Positions 1 through 6,989 of a DNA stretch of 7,451 nt are shown piece after piece. A model generated the notes under the pieces. It saw only the letters and a program-made list of their open reading frames with translations. It was not told where the DNA came from and ran no database searches. The first letter of the stretch is position 1. The number at the start of each line of letters is the position of its first letter. Source of the DNA: an uncultured Woeseiaceae bacterium (lineage in GTDB: Bacteria > Pseudomonadota > Gammaproteobacteria > Steroidobacterales > Woeseiaceae); NCBI GenBank assembly GCA_945787435.1, contig CALZHX010000208.1:1-7451 (forward strand). Direction: 5' to 3'. Made by a program: the position numbers and the translations under genes.

Positions 1-2348
1 CCTTTACGAGCGCCGTGAGTTGAGATGAAGTACTGCAATACGTCCAGTCCCTCACGGAAGTTGGCCGTGATCGGCGTTTCAATGATCGAGCCATCCGGCT
101 TGGCCATCAAACCACGCATACCAGCCAGCTGCCTGATCTGCGCAGCAGAACCACGAGCACCGGAGTCAGCCATCATGTAAATCGAGTTGAACGACTCCTG
201 GTCTACCTTCTTGCCAGCAGAGTTCTTCACCGATTCCGTGCCTAACTTGTCCATCATGGCTTTGGCAATCTGGTCATTGGTGCGGGACCAGATATCGACA
301 ACCTTGTTGTAGCGCTCGCCGTCGGTCACGAGGCCCGACGCATACTGGTCCTGAATCTCCTTAACCTCGGCTTCCGCGACGGCGAGGATATCGCCTTTGC
401 TCTCAGGTACGACCATGTCGTTAACGCCGATCGAAATGCCTGCCATCGTTGCGAAACGGAACCCGGTGTACATCAGGCGATCAGCGAAGACGACCGTCTT
501 CTTGAGCCCCAGGTTTCGATAGCACGCATTGATGGTATTCGAGATGGCTTTTTTCGACATTGCCCGGTTAACGAGTTCGAAATCCAGACCGTCCGGCAGA
601 ATTTCTGACAGCAGAGCGCGGCCGACCGTGGTTTCCACGATCTTTTCGATCGCAATGGGCTCGCCACCTTCTTCCTCAACTTCGAAAGTTGGTACACGAA
701 CTTTGACCATTGCCTGCAGATCTGCGGCGCCGTTTTCGAACGCGCGCCGAGCTTCGTCGATACTCGAGAACATCATGCCCTCACCGCTCGCATTCACGCG
801 TGTACGCGTCATGAAATACAGACCGAGAACGACGTCCTGCGACGGCACGATGATCGGATCACCATTCGCCGGCGACAAGATATTGTTCGACGACATCATC
901 AGGGCGCGAGCCTCGAGCTGCGCTTCAATCGAAAGCGGCACGTGTACTGCCATCTGATCACCGTCGAAGTCGGCATTAAATGCGGTACAGACGAGCGGAT
1001 GCAGCTGAATAGCCTTGCCCTCGATCAGTACGGGCTCAAAGGCCTGGATGCCGAGGCGATGCAGTGTCGGCGCGCGGTTAAGCAGTACCGGATGTTCCCG
1101 AATAACCTCTTCGAGAATATCCCAGACTTCCGCTCCTTCGCGTTCGACAAGGCGCTTGGCTGCCTTGATTGTCGTTGCCTCGCCGCGCAGTTGCAGCTTC
1201 GAGAAAATGAACGGCTTGAACAGTTCCAGCGCCATCTTCTTTGGCAGTCCGCACTGATGCAGCTTAAGCGTAGGTCCTACTACAATCACTGAGCGACCGG
1301 AGTAGTCGACACGCTTGCCAAGAAGATTCTGGCGGAAACGGCCCTGCTTGCCTTTGATCATGTCGGCCAGCGACTTCAGCGGGCGCTTGTTTGTGCCCGT
1401 AATTGCGCGACCGCGACGGCCGTTGTCGAGCAATGCGTCAACCGACTCCTGCAACATGCGCTTCTCGTTGCGGACGATAATATCGGGCGCATTGAGTTCA
1501 AGCAGGCGGCGCAGGCGGTTATTGCGATTAATGACACGACGATAAAGATCGTTGAGATCCGATGTCGCGAAACGCCCACCATCCAGCGGCACGAGCGGAC
1601 GCAGGTCCGGCGGCAGAACCGGCAAAACCGTCAATACCATCCACTCAGGCTTGTTACCTGATTCGATGAACGACTCGAGCAGCTTGAGGCGCTTCGACAG
1701 GCGCTTGATTTTTGTCTCCGAACGCGTCGCATCCATGTCCTCGCGAACCTGCAAAACTTCGCGTTGCAGGTCGATCGTCATGAGCATCTCGCGAACCGCT
1801 TCGGCGCCCATGCGTGCGTCAAACTCATCGCCATATTGCTCGAGCGCGTCGAGGTACATCTCGTCCGTTAACAGCTGTCCACGCTCAAGCTCGGTCATGC
1901 CGGGCTCGACGACAACAAATGCCTCGAAGTACAGCACACGCTCAATTTCGCGAAGCGTCATGTCGAGCATGAGGCCAATACGAGATGGCAGCGACTTCAG
2001 GAACCAGATGTGCGCAACCGGGCTCGCGAGCTCAATGTGCGCCATACGTTCACGGCGAACTTTTGTCTGCGTAACCTCGACGCCACACTTTTCGCAGACC
2101 ACGCCGCGGTGCTTCAATCGCTTGTATTTGCCGCACAGACACTCGTAGTCCTTGACCGGCCCAAAGATCTTCGCGCAGAACAGACCATCACGTTCCGGTT
2201 TGAACGTACGATAGTTGATCGTTTCCGGCTTCTTTACTTCACCGAATGACCAGGAGCGCACCATGTCAGGTGACGCCAGGCCAATCCGGATTGCTTCAAA
2301 GTCGTCAACCGGGTTCTGGTACTTAAATAGCTTTAAGAGATCTTTCAT
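1..2348 (-). CDS. rpoC: DNA-directed RNA polymerase subunit beta' (partial, 3' end beyond window)
   Basis: RpoC is the beta' subunit of core RNA polymerase. It carries the catalytic Mg2+ site and most of the clamp. The window holds 782 complete codons from an ATG at 2348 and ends inside the bridge helix (STHGARK), so the trigger loop and C-terminal half are missing. Visible landmarks: an N-terminal MKDLLK start; a zinc-binding domain with Cys70, Cys72, Cys85 and Cys88; the clamp helices that bind sigma region 2 (about 265-310, containing NRNNRLRRLLEL and IIVRNEKRMLQE); NRAPTLHRLG from residue 424; and the catalytic NADFDGD with Asp460, Asp462 and Asp464. These numbers equal those of E. coli; by the bridge helix the offset is one residue (Lys782 for Lys781). 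I translated the whole visible part and found no frameshift or internal stop. The start overlaps the rpoB stop by one base and has its own GGAG upstream. Identification is certain; only completeness is limited. Confidence 0.99.
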   Translation of the reverse strand, partial: MKDLLKLFKYQNPVDDFEAIRIGLASPDMVRSWSFGEVKKPETINYRTFKPERDGLFCAKIFGPVKDYECLCGKYKRLKHRGVVCEKCGVEVTQTKVRRERMAHIELASPVAHIWFLKSLPSRIGLMLDMTLREIERVLYFEAFVVVEPGMTELERGQLLTDEMYLDALEQYGDEFDARMGAEAVREMLMTIDLQREVLQVREDMDATRSETKIKRLSKRLKLLESFIESGNKPEWMVLTVLPVLPPDLRPLVPLDGGRFATSDLNDLYRRVINRNNRLRRLLELNAPDIIVRNEKRMLQESVDALLDNGRRGRAITGTNKRPLKSLADMIKGKQGRFRQNLLGKRVDYSGRSVIVVGPTLKLHQCGLPKKMALELFKPFIFSKLQLRGEATTIKAAKRLVEREGAEVWDILEEVIREHPVLLNRAPTLHRLGIQAFEPVLIEGKAIQLHPLVCTAFNADFDGDQMAVHVPLSIEAQLEARALMMSSNNILSPANGDPIIVPSQDVVLGLYFMTRTRVNASGEGMMFSSIDEARRAFENGAADLQAMVKVRVPTFEVEEEGGEPIAIEKIVETTVGRALLSEILPDGLDFELVNRAMSKKAISNTINACYRNLGLKKTVVFADRLMYTGFRFATMAGISIGVNDMVVPESKGDILAVAEAEVKEIQDQYASGLVTDGERYNKVVDIWSRTNDQIAKAMMDKLGTESVKNSAGKKVDQESFNSIYMMADSGARGSAAQIRQLAGMRGLMAKPDGSIIETPITANFREGLDVLQYFISTHGARK

Positions 2349-2360
2349 TAGTCAGTCTCC
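2346..2360 (-). promoter_or_regulatory. rpoC ribosome-binding site and rpoB/rpoC TAATG stop-start overlap
   Basis: The rpoB stop TAA (2350-2348) and the rpoC start ATG (2348-2346) share one base, giving TAATG on the coding strand. A GGAG Shine-Dalgarno core lies at 2360-2357 inside the last rpoB codons, 8 nt before the ATG. The start is fixed by the conserved MKDLLK beginning. This arrangement normally allows a terminating ribosome to restart on the next gene, which would help keep beta and beta' in equal amounts. The coupling is inferred from the layout. Confidence 0.9.
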
Positions 2361-5300
2361 AGCTCAATGTTGATGCCCAGAGAACGAATCTCCTTCACAA
2401 GAACATTGAACGATTCCGGCATACCGGCATCCATTTCATGTTCACCATCGACGATGTTCTTGTACATCTTGGTTCGTCCCTGCACGTCGTCCGACTTGAC
2501 GGTTAGCATTTCCTGCAAGGTGTAGGCGGCGCCATAGGCTTCGAGCGCCCAGACCTCCATTTCACCAAAGCGCTGACCGCCGAACTGTGCCTTACCACCC
2601 AGCGGCTGCTGCGTGACCAGGCTGTAGGGTCCGGTCGAGCGTGCATGCATCTTGTCGTCCACAAGGTGGTTGAGCTTGAGCATGTACATGTAGCCAACCG
2701 TGACATCGCGATCGAACTCTTCACCCGTACGGCCGTCACTGAGACGTGACTGACCAGTATCGGCGAGGTCTGCAAGCTCAAGCAGGCCCTTGATCTCGAC
2801 CTCGGCAGCACCGTCGAAAACTGGCGTTGCTGTCGGTACACCACTGGTAAGATTTCCTGCCAACTCGATGACTTCTTCATCACTGAACGACTTGATGTCT
2901 TCGACGCGGCCACCGGTCTTGTTGTATACCTGCTCGAGGAACTGGCGAATCTTGGTAATTGATTCCTGTGCCTTCAGCATGCGGTCGATCTTCTTGCCGA
3001 GTCCTTTCGCAGCCCAGCCAAGATGAGTCTCCAACACCTGGCCAACGTTCATTCGCGACGGTACGCCAAGCGGATTGAGAACGATATCAACCGGCGTACC
3101 GTCATTGAGGTACGGCATGTCCTCAATCGGAACGATTGTCGAGATCACACCCTTATTACCGTGACGACCAGCCATCTTGTCACCAGGTTGAATCCTGCGT
3201 TTGACGGCCAGGTACACCTTAACCATCTTCAGGACGCCCGGAGCAAGATCATCACCGGCAGTGATCTTCGCTTTCTTCTCCTCGAAGCGTCGGTCGAACT
3301 CTTCGCGCTGCGAGTTCAGCCGTTCAAACGCGTTCTGCAGCTGCTCGTTTGCATCATCATTCTTGAGCCGAATCTCAAACCACTGCTCACGCGGCACCTC
3401 GTCGAGGTAGGCCTTTGTGATCTTTGATCCGGACTTGAGTTTGTTCGGACCACCTTGCGCCATCTTGTTTGTCAGCATGCGTTCGACGCGCTCGTAGATA
3501 TCCTCTTCGAGAATACGCAGCGTGTCGTCGAGGTCCTTGCGAACACTTTCGAGTTCGGATTTCTCGATCGACAAGGCGCGCAGGTCTTTCTCGACGCCAT
3601 CGCGCGTGAACACGCGCACGTCGATGACCGTACCGTCCATACCGGGCGGAACGCGCAGAGAGGTGTCTTTTACGTCCGACGCTTTCTCACCGAAAATGGC
3701 TCTCAGGAGTTTCTCTTCCGGCGTCAACTGCGTCTCACCCTTCGGCGTGACCTTGCCGACGAGAATATCACCCGCGTTAACTTCAGCGCCGATAAACGCA
3801 ATACCCGATTCATCAAGCTTAGCCAGCGCGGCATCACCAACGTTCGGAATATCCGAGGTGATGTCTTCCGGTCCCAGCTTGGTATCGCGGGCAACACACT
3901 GCAGCTCCTCGATGTGAATCGTCGTGAAACGGTCTTCCTTGACGACTCGCTCCGAGATCAGGATTGAATCCTCGAAGTTGTAGCCGTTCCATGGCATGAA
4001 CGCGACCAGCAGGTTCTGGCCGAGCGCAAGCTCACCCATGTCTGTCGACGGCCCATCCGCGAGAACGTCTCCACCTGAAATCGAGTTGCCAGCCTTGACG
4101 AGTGGACGCTGGTTTATGCAGGTGTTCTGATTCGAGCGCGTGTACTTCGTCAGGTTGTAGATATCGACACCGGCCTCGACAGCACTGGTCTCGTCATCGT
4201 TGACACGGACCACGATACGAGATGCATCGACCGAATCGACGATGCCGCCGCGACGTGCCACGACCGTAACACCCGAGTCGACCGCAACAGCGCGCTCCAT
4301 ACCCGTACCAACTAACGGAGCCTCGGCACGCAGCGTCGGCACAGCCTGGCGTTGCATGTTCGAGCCCATCAGTGCCCGGTTCGCGTCATCGTGCTCAAGG
4401 AACGGAATCAGCGAGGCCGCGACCGATACGATCTGGCGCGGACTGACGTCCATGTAATCAACGTCGCCGGGTCCGGAAAGCGAAGACTCATTCTTGTGAC
4501 GAACGGCAACCAGGTCCTCGAGGAATTTTCCGTTCTTGTCCAGATCTGAGTTGCCCTGGGCAATAACGTACTGGCTTTCCTCGATCGCCGACAAATACTC
4601 AATGTCGGACGTCGCCTTGCCTTTTGTGACTTTCCGATACGGCGTCTCGAGGAAACCGTACTCATTCGTCCGTGCATACACAGCGAGCGAATTAATCAGG
4701 CCGATGTTCGGGCCTTCAGGCGTCTCAATCGGGCAAACGCGACCATAGTGTGTCGGATGAACGTCGCGAACCTCAAAGCCTGCGCGCTCACGCGTCAGAC
4801 CGCCCGGCCCAAGCGCCGAAACGCGGCGTTTGTGGGTCACTTCTGACAGCGGATTGTTCTGATCCATGAACTGCGACAACTGGCTCGAGCCGAAGAATTC
4901 CTTGACGGCAGCGGCTACCGGCTTGGCGTTGATCATCTCCTGCGGCATCAGTCCTTCGGTCTCAGCCTGGGTCAGACGTTCCTTGACGGCACGCTCGACG
5001 CGAACGAGTCCGACGCGGAAAGCGTTCTCCGCCATTTCTCCAACGCTTCTAACGCGACGATTGCCGAGGTGATCGATATCGTCGACGTTTCCGTAACCAT
5101 TACGGATGTCGATCAATGTCTGCAGAACAGCAAGGATATCGCTCTTATCAAGAACACCACCACCGTCCGAGTGGTCACGACCGACACGGCGGTTAAATTT
5201 CATGCGGCCTACGTCTGAAAGATCGTAGCGATCCGGGTTAAAGAACAGGTTCTGGAAGAGGTTTTCGGCCGCTTCCTTGGTCGGCGGCTCGCCCGGACGC

Positions 5301-6427
5301 ATCATGCGATAAATCTCCACCAACGCTTCAAGGCGTGTGGTGGATGGATCAATATTAAGCGTATTCGAAATGAATGCGCCACGATCCAGATCGTTGACGT
5401 ACAACGTGCGAACCGTCTCGATGCCGCCCGCAATGAGCGCCTCAATGAGCTCTGGCGTCAGCTCGGCATTTGCTGCTGCAAGCAACTCGCCGGTCTCTGT
5501 ATCGACAACATCGTGCGCAAGAATCTTGCCCTCGAGATACTCAGCAGGTACCGCGAGCTTGCTGACCGTTGATTTGTTCATGTCACGGACGTGCTTGGCG
5601 GTGATCCGGCGGCCCTCTTCAACAATCAACTTGCGACCAAGCTTGATGTCGAATGTCGCCGTCTCGCCACGCAGGCGATCAGGGACGAGCTCCATCTTGA
5701 TTTCTTTCTCGGAAAGATAGAATTCGTTGGTGTCAAAGAAGAGATCGAGCATCTCTTCATTGGTCATTTCCAGGGCGCGAAGAATGATCGTGACTGGCAG
5801 CTTGCGGCGCCGGTCAATACGCGCAAATAACGCGTCCTTGGGATCGAATTCGAAGTCGAGCCAGGAGCCGCGATAGGGAATAATTCTTGCTGAAAACAGC
5901 AGTTTGCCAGAGCTGTGCGTCTTGCCTTTGTCGTGATCGAAGAACACGCCAGGTGAGCGGTGCAGCTGCGACACGATGACGCGTTCGGTGCCGTTGATAA
6001 CAAACGTACCATGGTCGGTCATCAGCGGCATTTCGCCGAGATAGACTTCCTGCTCGCGAATGTCCTTAACAGGCTTCGGATTACCCGAGGCTTCTTTGTC
6101 ATAAATGACAAGGCGGACGTTGACGCGAATCGGAGCCGCATAGGTCAGCCCTCGCATCTGGCATTCCTTGACATCGAACACGGGCTCGCCGAGGCGATAA
6201 CTCACGTACTCGAGCGCAGCATTGCCCGAATAGCTGACGATCGGAAATACCGACTGAAATGCCGCATGCAGACCACGGTCAGCGCGCTGTTCAATCGTTT
6301 TGTCCGTTTGCAGGAACTTCTTGTAGGAGTCGACCTGGATCGACAACAGGTAAGGAACGTCCAGGATCGTCGGACGCTTACCAAAGTTCTTGCGAATGCG
6401 TTTTTTCTCAGTGAATGAATAGGCCAT
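2348..6427 (-). CDS. rpoB: DNA-directed RNA polymerase subunit beta
   Basis: RpoB is the beta subunit of RNA polymerase, forming one side of the active-site cleft and the rifampicin pocket. The ORF is complete: 1359 residues from ATG to TAA, against 1342 in E. coli. It begins MAYSFTEKKRIRKNFGKRP and ends in the conserved SLGINIELE. Landmarks in order: the protrusion/lobe with a first insertion region at about 231-349; the rifampicin cluster around SQLSQFMDQNNPLSE, with Asp522, His532 and Ser537 matching E. coli Asp516, His526 and Ser531; NFEDS with Glu819 and Asp820; the flap-tip helix EEKLLRAIFGEK with Phe912 (E. coli Phe906); a second insertion region at about 944-1060, roughly 13 residues longer than in E. 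coli; GDKMAGRHGNKG with Lys1084 and Lys1092 (E. coli 1065 and 1073); and NHLVDDKMHARS with His1254 (E. coli 1237). The rifampicin positions named are the sensitive-type residues. It lies 125 nt after rplL and overlaps rpoC by one base. Confidence 0.99.
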   Translation of the reverse strand: MAYSFTEKKRIRKNFGKRPTILDVPYLLSIQVDSYKKFLQTDKTIEQRADRGLHAAFQSVFPIVSYSGNAALEYVSYRLGEPVFDVKECQMRGLTYAAPIRVNVRLVIYDKEASGNPKPVKDIREQEVYLGEMPLMTDHGTFVINGTERVIVSQLHRSPGVFFDHDKGKTHSSGKLLFSARIIPYRGSWLDFEFDPKDALFARIDRRRKLPVTIILRALEMTNEEMLDLFFDTNEFYLSEKEIKMELVPDRLRGETATFDIKLGRKLIVEEGRRITAKHVRDMNKSTVSKLAVPAEYLEGKILAHDVVDTETGELLAAANAELTPELIEALIAGGIETVRTLYVNDLDRGAFISNTLNIDPSTTRLEALVEIYRMMRPGEPPTKEAAENLFQNLFFNPDRYDLSDVGRMKFNRRVGRDHSDGGGVLDKSDILAVLQTLIDIRNGYGNVDDIDHLGNRRVRSVGEMAENAFRVGLVRVERAVKERLTQAETEGLMPQEMINAKPVAAAVKEFFGSSQLSQFMDQNNPLSEVTHKRRVSALGPGGLTRERAGFEVRDVHPTHYGRVCPIETPEGPNIGLINSLAVYARTNEYGFLETPYRKVTKGKATSDIEYLSAIEESQYVIAQGNSDLDKNGKFLEDLVAVRHKNESSLSGPGDVDYMDVSPRQIVSVAASLIPFLEHDDANRALMGSNMQRQAVPTLRAEAPLVGTGMERAVAVDSGVTVVARRGGIVDSVDASRIVVRVNDDETSAVEAGVDIYNLTKYTRSNQNTCINQRPLVKAGNSISGGDVLADGPSTDMGELALGQNLLVAFMPWNGYNFEDSILISERVVKEDRFTTIHIEELQCVARDTKLGPEDITSDIPNVGDAALAKLDESGIAFIGAEVNAGDILVGKVTPKGETQLTPEEKLLRAIFGEKASDVKDTSLRVPPGMDGTVIDVRVFTRDGVEKDLRALSIEKSELESVRKDLDDTLRILEEDIYERVERMLTNKMAQGGPNKLKSGSKITKAYLDEVPREQWFEIRLKNDDANEQLQNAFERLNSQREEFDRRFEEKKAKITAGDDLAPGVLKMVKVYLAVKRRIQPGDKMAGRHGNKGVISTIVPIEDMPYLNDGTPVDIVLNPLGVPSRMNVGQVLETHLGWAAKGLGKKIDRMLKAQESITKIRQFLEQVYNKTGGRVEDIKSFSDEEVIELAGNLTSGVPTATPVFDGAAEVEIKGLLELADLADTGQSRLSDGRTGEEFDRDVTVGYMYMLKLNHLVDDKMHARSTGPYSLVTQQPLGGKAQFGGQRFGEMEVWALEAYGAAYTLQEMLTVKSDDVQGRTKMYKNIVDGEHEMDAGMPESFNVLVKEIRSLGINIELETD

Positions 6428-6436
6428 TCGAGAATA

Positions 6437-6443
6437 CCTTCTT
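6437..6443 (-). promoter_or_regulatory. rpoB ribosome-binding site
   Basis: AAGAAGG on the coding strand, 9 nt before the rpoB ATG. It is a moderate match to the anti-Shine-Dalgarno sequence and supports the chosen start. It lies 15 nt downstream of the 16-bp hairpin, in a stretch where I see no obvious pairing partner, so it appears accessible. Confidence 0.8.
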
Positions 6444-6458
6444 TAGTTACAGATGCGC

Positions 6459-6493
6459 GCAAGCAGCCAGCCGAAAATCGACTGACTGCCTGC
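6459..6493 (-). promoter_or_regulatory. 16-bp RNA hairpin in the rplL-rpoB spacer (possible processing site)
   Basis: On the transcribed strand GCAGGCAGTCAGTCGA (6493-6478) pairs without a mismatch or bulge to TCGGCTGGCTGCTTGC (6474-6459). The loop is UUU, and three of the sixteen pairs are G-U. No U tract follows, so this is not an intrinsic terminator. In E. coli the rplL-rpoB spacer contains an RNase III site that separates the ribosomal-protein and polymerase messages, and a long uninterrupted stem at the same location suggests a similar job. The stem is somewhat shorter than the two helical turns RNase III usually prefers, so a role in mRNA stabilisation or in keeping the rpoB start region open is an alternative. 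The pairing is seen directly; the function is inferred. Confidence 0.7.
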
Positions 6494-6515
6494 CCGACTT
6501 GTGACCCGTCGGGTC
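6493..6515 (-). promoter_or_regulatory. Pair of mutually exclusive hairpins in the rplL-rpoB spacer
   Basis: Two stems compete for the same bases. One is GACCC-GAC-GGGTC (6515-6503), five G/C-rich pairs with a three-base loop. The other is CCCGAC (6513-6508) paired with GTCGGG (6498-6493) across a nine-base loop. Both cannot form together. The second stem abuts the long hairpin, sharing only one base at 6493, and could stack on it. This resembles the alternative folds of attenuators, but competing stems also arise by chance in short G/C-rich segments. Confidence 0.45.
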
Positions 6516-6521
6516 GTAAGC

Positions 6522-6567
6522 AAAAAAATGCGTAATAGCATTGTTGAGCTGATTACTTCAGCTCAAC
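6522..6567 (-). terminator. Attenuator-like tandem hairpins with a U7 tract, over the rplL stop codon
   Basis: The first hairpin is a perfect 10-bp inverted repeat: GTTGAGCTGA (6567-6558), five-base loop AGTAA, then TCAGCTCAAC (6552-6543). Its 5' arm is the coding sequence for the last rplL residues and its loop contains the TAA stop. Immediately after it AATGC (6542-6538) pairs with GCATT (6531-6527) around a six-base loop, and this second stem runs into a run of seven T (6528-6522). Tandem hairpins ending in a U tract at this site suggest a partial intrinsic terminator between rplL and rpoB. The E. coli operon is known to lose most transcripts at an attenuator in this spacer. The five-pair second stem is weak, so strong termination is unlikely; a leaky attenuator is the better reading. 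Confidence 0.6.
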
Positions 6568-6933
6568 GCTACCGCCAGCTTCTTCAAGCTGCTTTTTGAC
6601 ATCTTCTGCTTCGTCTTTACCAACGCCTTCTTTGATCGTTGACGGTGTGCCTTCGACCGCGTCCTTGGCTTCTTTCAGGCCAAGACCCGTGAGCGTGCGC
6701 ACAGCTTTGATGACGCCAACTTTCGCCTCACCAAAACCGGTGAGAACGACGTCGAATTCGGTCTTCTCAGCCGCAGCTTCACCGGCATCACCGGCTGCAG
6801 GACCTGCAGCTACAGCAACCGGTGCTGCTGCTGAAACGCCCCACTCGTCTTCAAGCATCTTGACGAGTTCAACAACTTCCATGATTGGCTTTGCGCTCAA
6901 TTCTTTGAGCAGATCTTCGTTTGACAGTGCCAT
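6553..6933 (-). CDS. rplL: 50S ribosomal protein L7/L12
   Basis: L7/L12 is the multicopy stalk protein of the large ribosomal subunit. Dimers bind the L10 C-terminal helix and recruit EF-G, EF-Tu, IF2 and RF3 through the mobile C-terminal domain. The ORF is complete at 126 residues (E. coli 120). Residues 1 to about 33 form the helical dimerisation domain (NEDLLKEL, IMEVVELVKMLEDEWGV). An Ala/Gly/Pro-rich hinge spans about 34-56. The C-terminal domain spans about 57-126, with EKTEFDV, the helix KVGVIKAVRTLTGLGLKEAK and the ending GGSVELK. The ATG is supported by AGAGGAAA seven bases upstream. The gene follows rplJ by 56 nt, and its stop codon sits in the loop of a strong RNA hairpin. A high level of expression relative to rpoB is expected, because the ribosome carries several copies. 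Confidence 0.99.
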   Translation of the reverse strand: MALSNEDLLKELSAKPIMEVVELVKMLEDEWGVSAAAPVAVAAGPAAGDAGEAAAEKTEFDVVLTGFGEAKVGVIKAVRTLTGLGLKEAKDAVEGTPSTIKEGVGKDEAEDVKKQLEEAGGSVELK

Positions 6934-6940
6934 TTCACTA

Positions 6941-6948
6941 TTTCCTCT
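6941..6948 (-). promoter_or_regulatory. rplL ribosome-binding site
   Basis: AGAGGAAA on the coding strand, seven bases before the rplL ATG. It is the best Shine-Dalgarno match among the three start sites visible in the window. This fits the need to make several L7/L12 copies per L10. Confidence 0.85.
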
Positions 6949-6989
6949 AAAATTACATTTCCTGAGTCAGGGAATATTTTCGATATGTA

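Noticed and set aside
529..957. Open frame of 142 codons on the plus strand
   Set aside because: It lies antisense to the conserved rpoC catalytic region, has no recognisable product and is explained by the codon composition of rpoC.
1552..2148. Open frame of 198 codons on the plus strand
   Set aside because: It lies entirely antisense to the rpoC N-terminal part. Its translation is Ser/Arg-rich low-complexity sequence, typical of a shadow frame.
3455..3967. Open frame of 170 codons on the plus strand
   Set aside because: It is antisense to rpoB. The composition follows the complementary codons of conserved rpoB residues and no family features are visible.
5960..6418. Open frame of 152 codons on the plus strand
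   Set aside because: It mirrors the rpoB N-terminal coding sequence and has no independent support.
6957..6975. Imperfect dyad in the rplJ-rplL spacer (ATTCCCTG, ACT, CAGGAAAT on the coding strand)
   Set aside because: Only seven of eight positions pair, with an internal mismatch, and no U tract follows. It is too weak to call a terminator or regulatory site, and rplL must be read through efficiently here.
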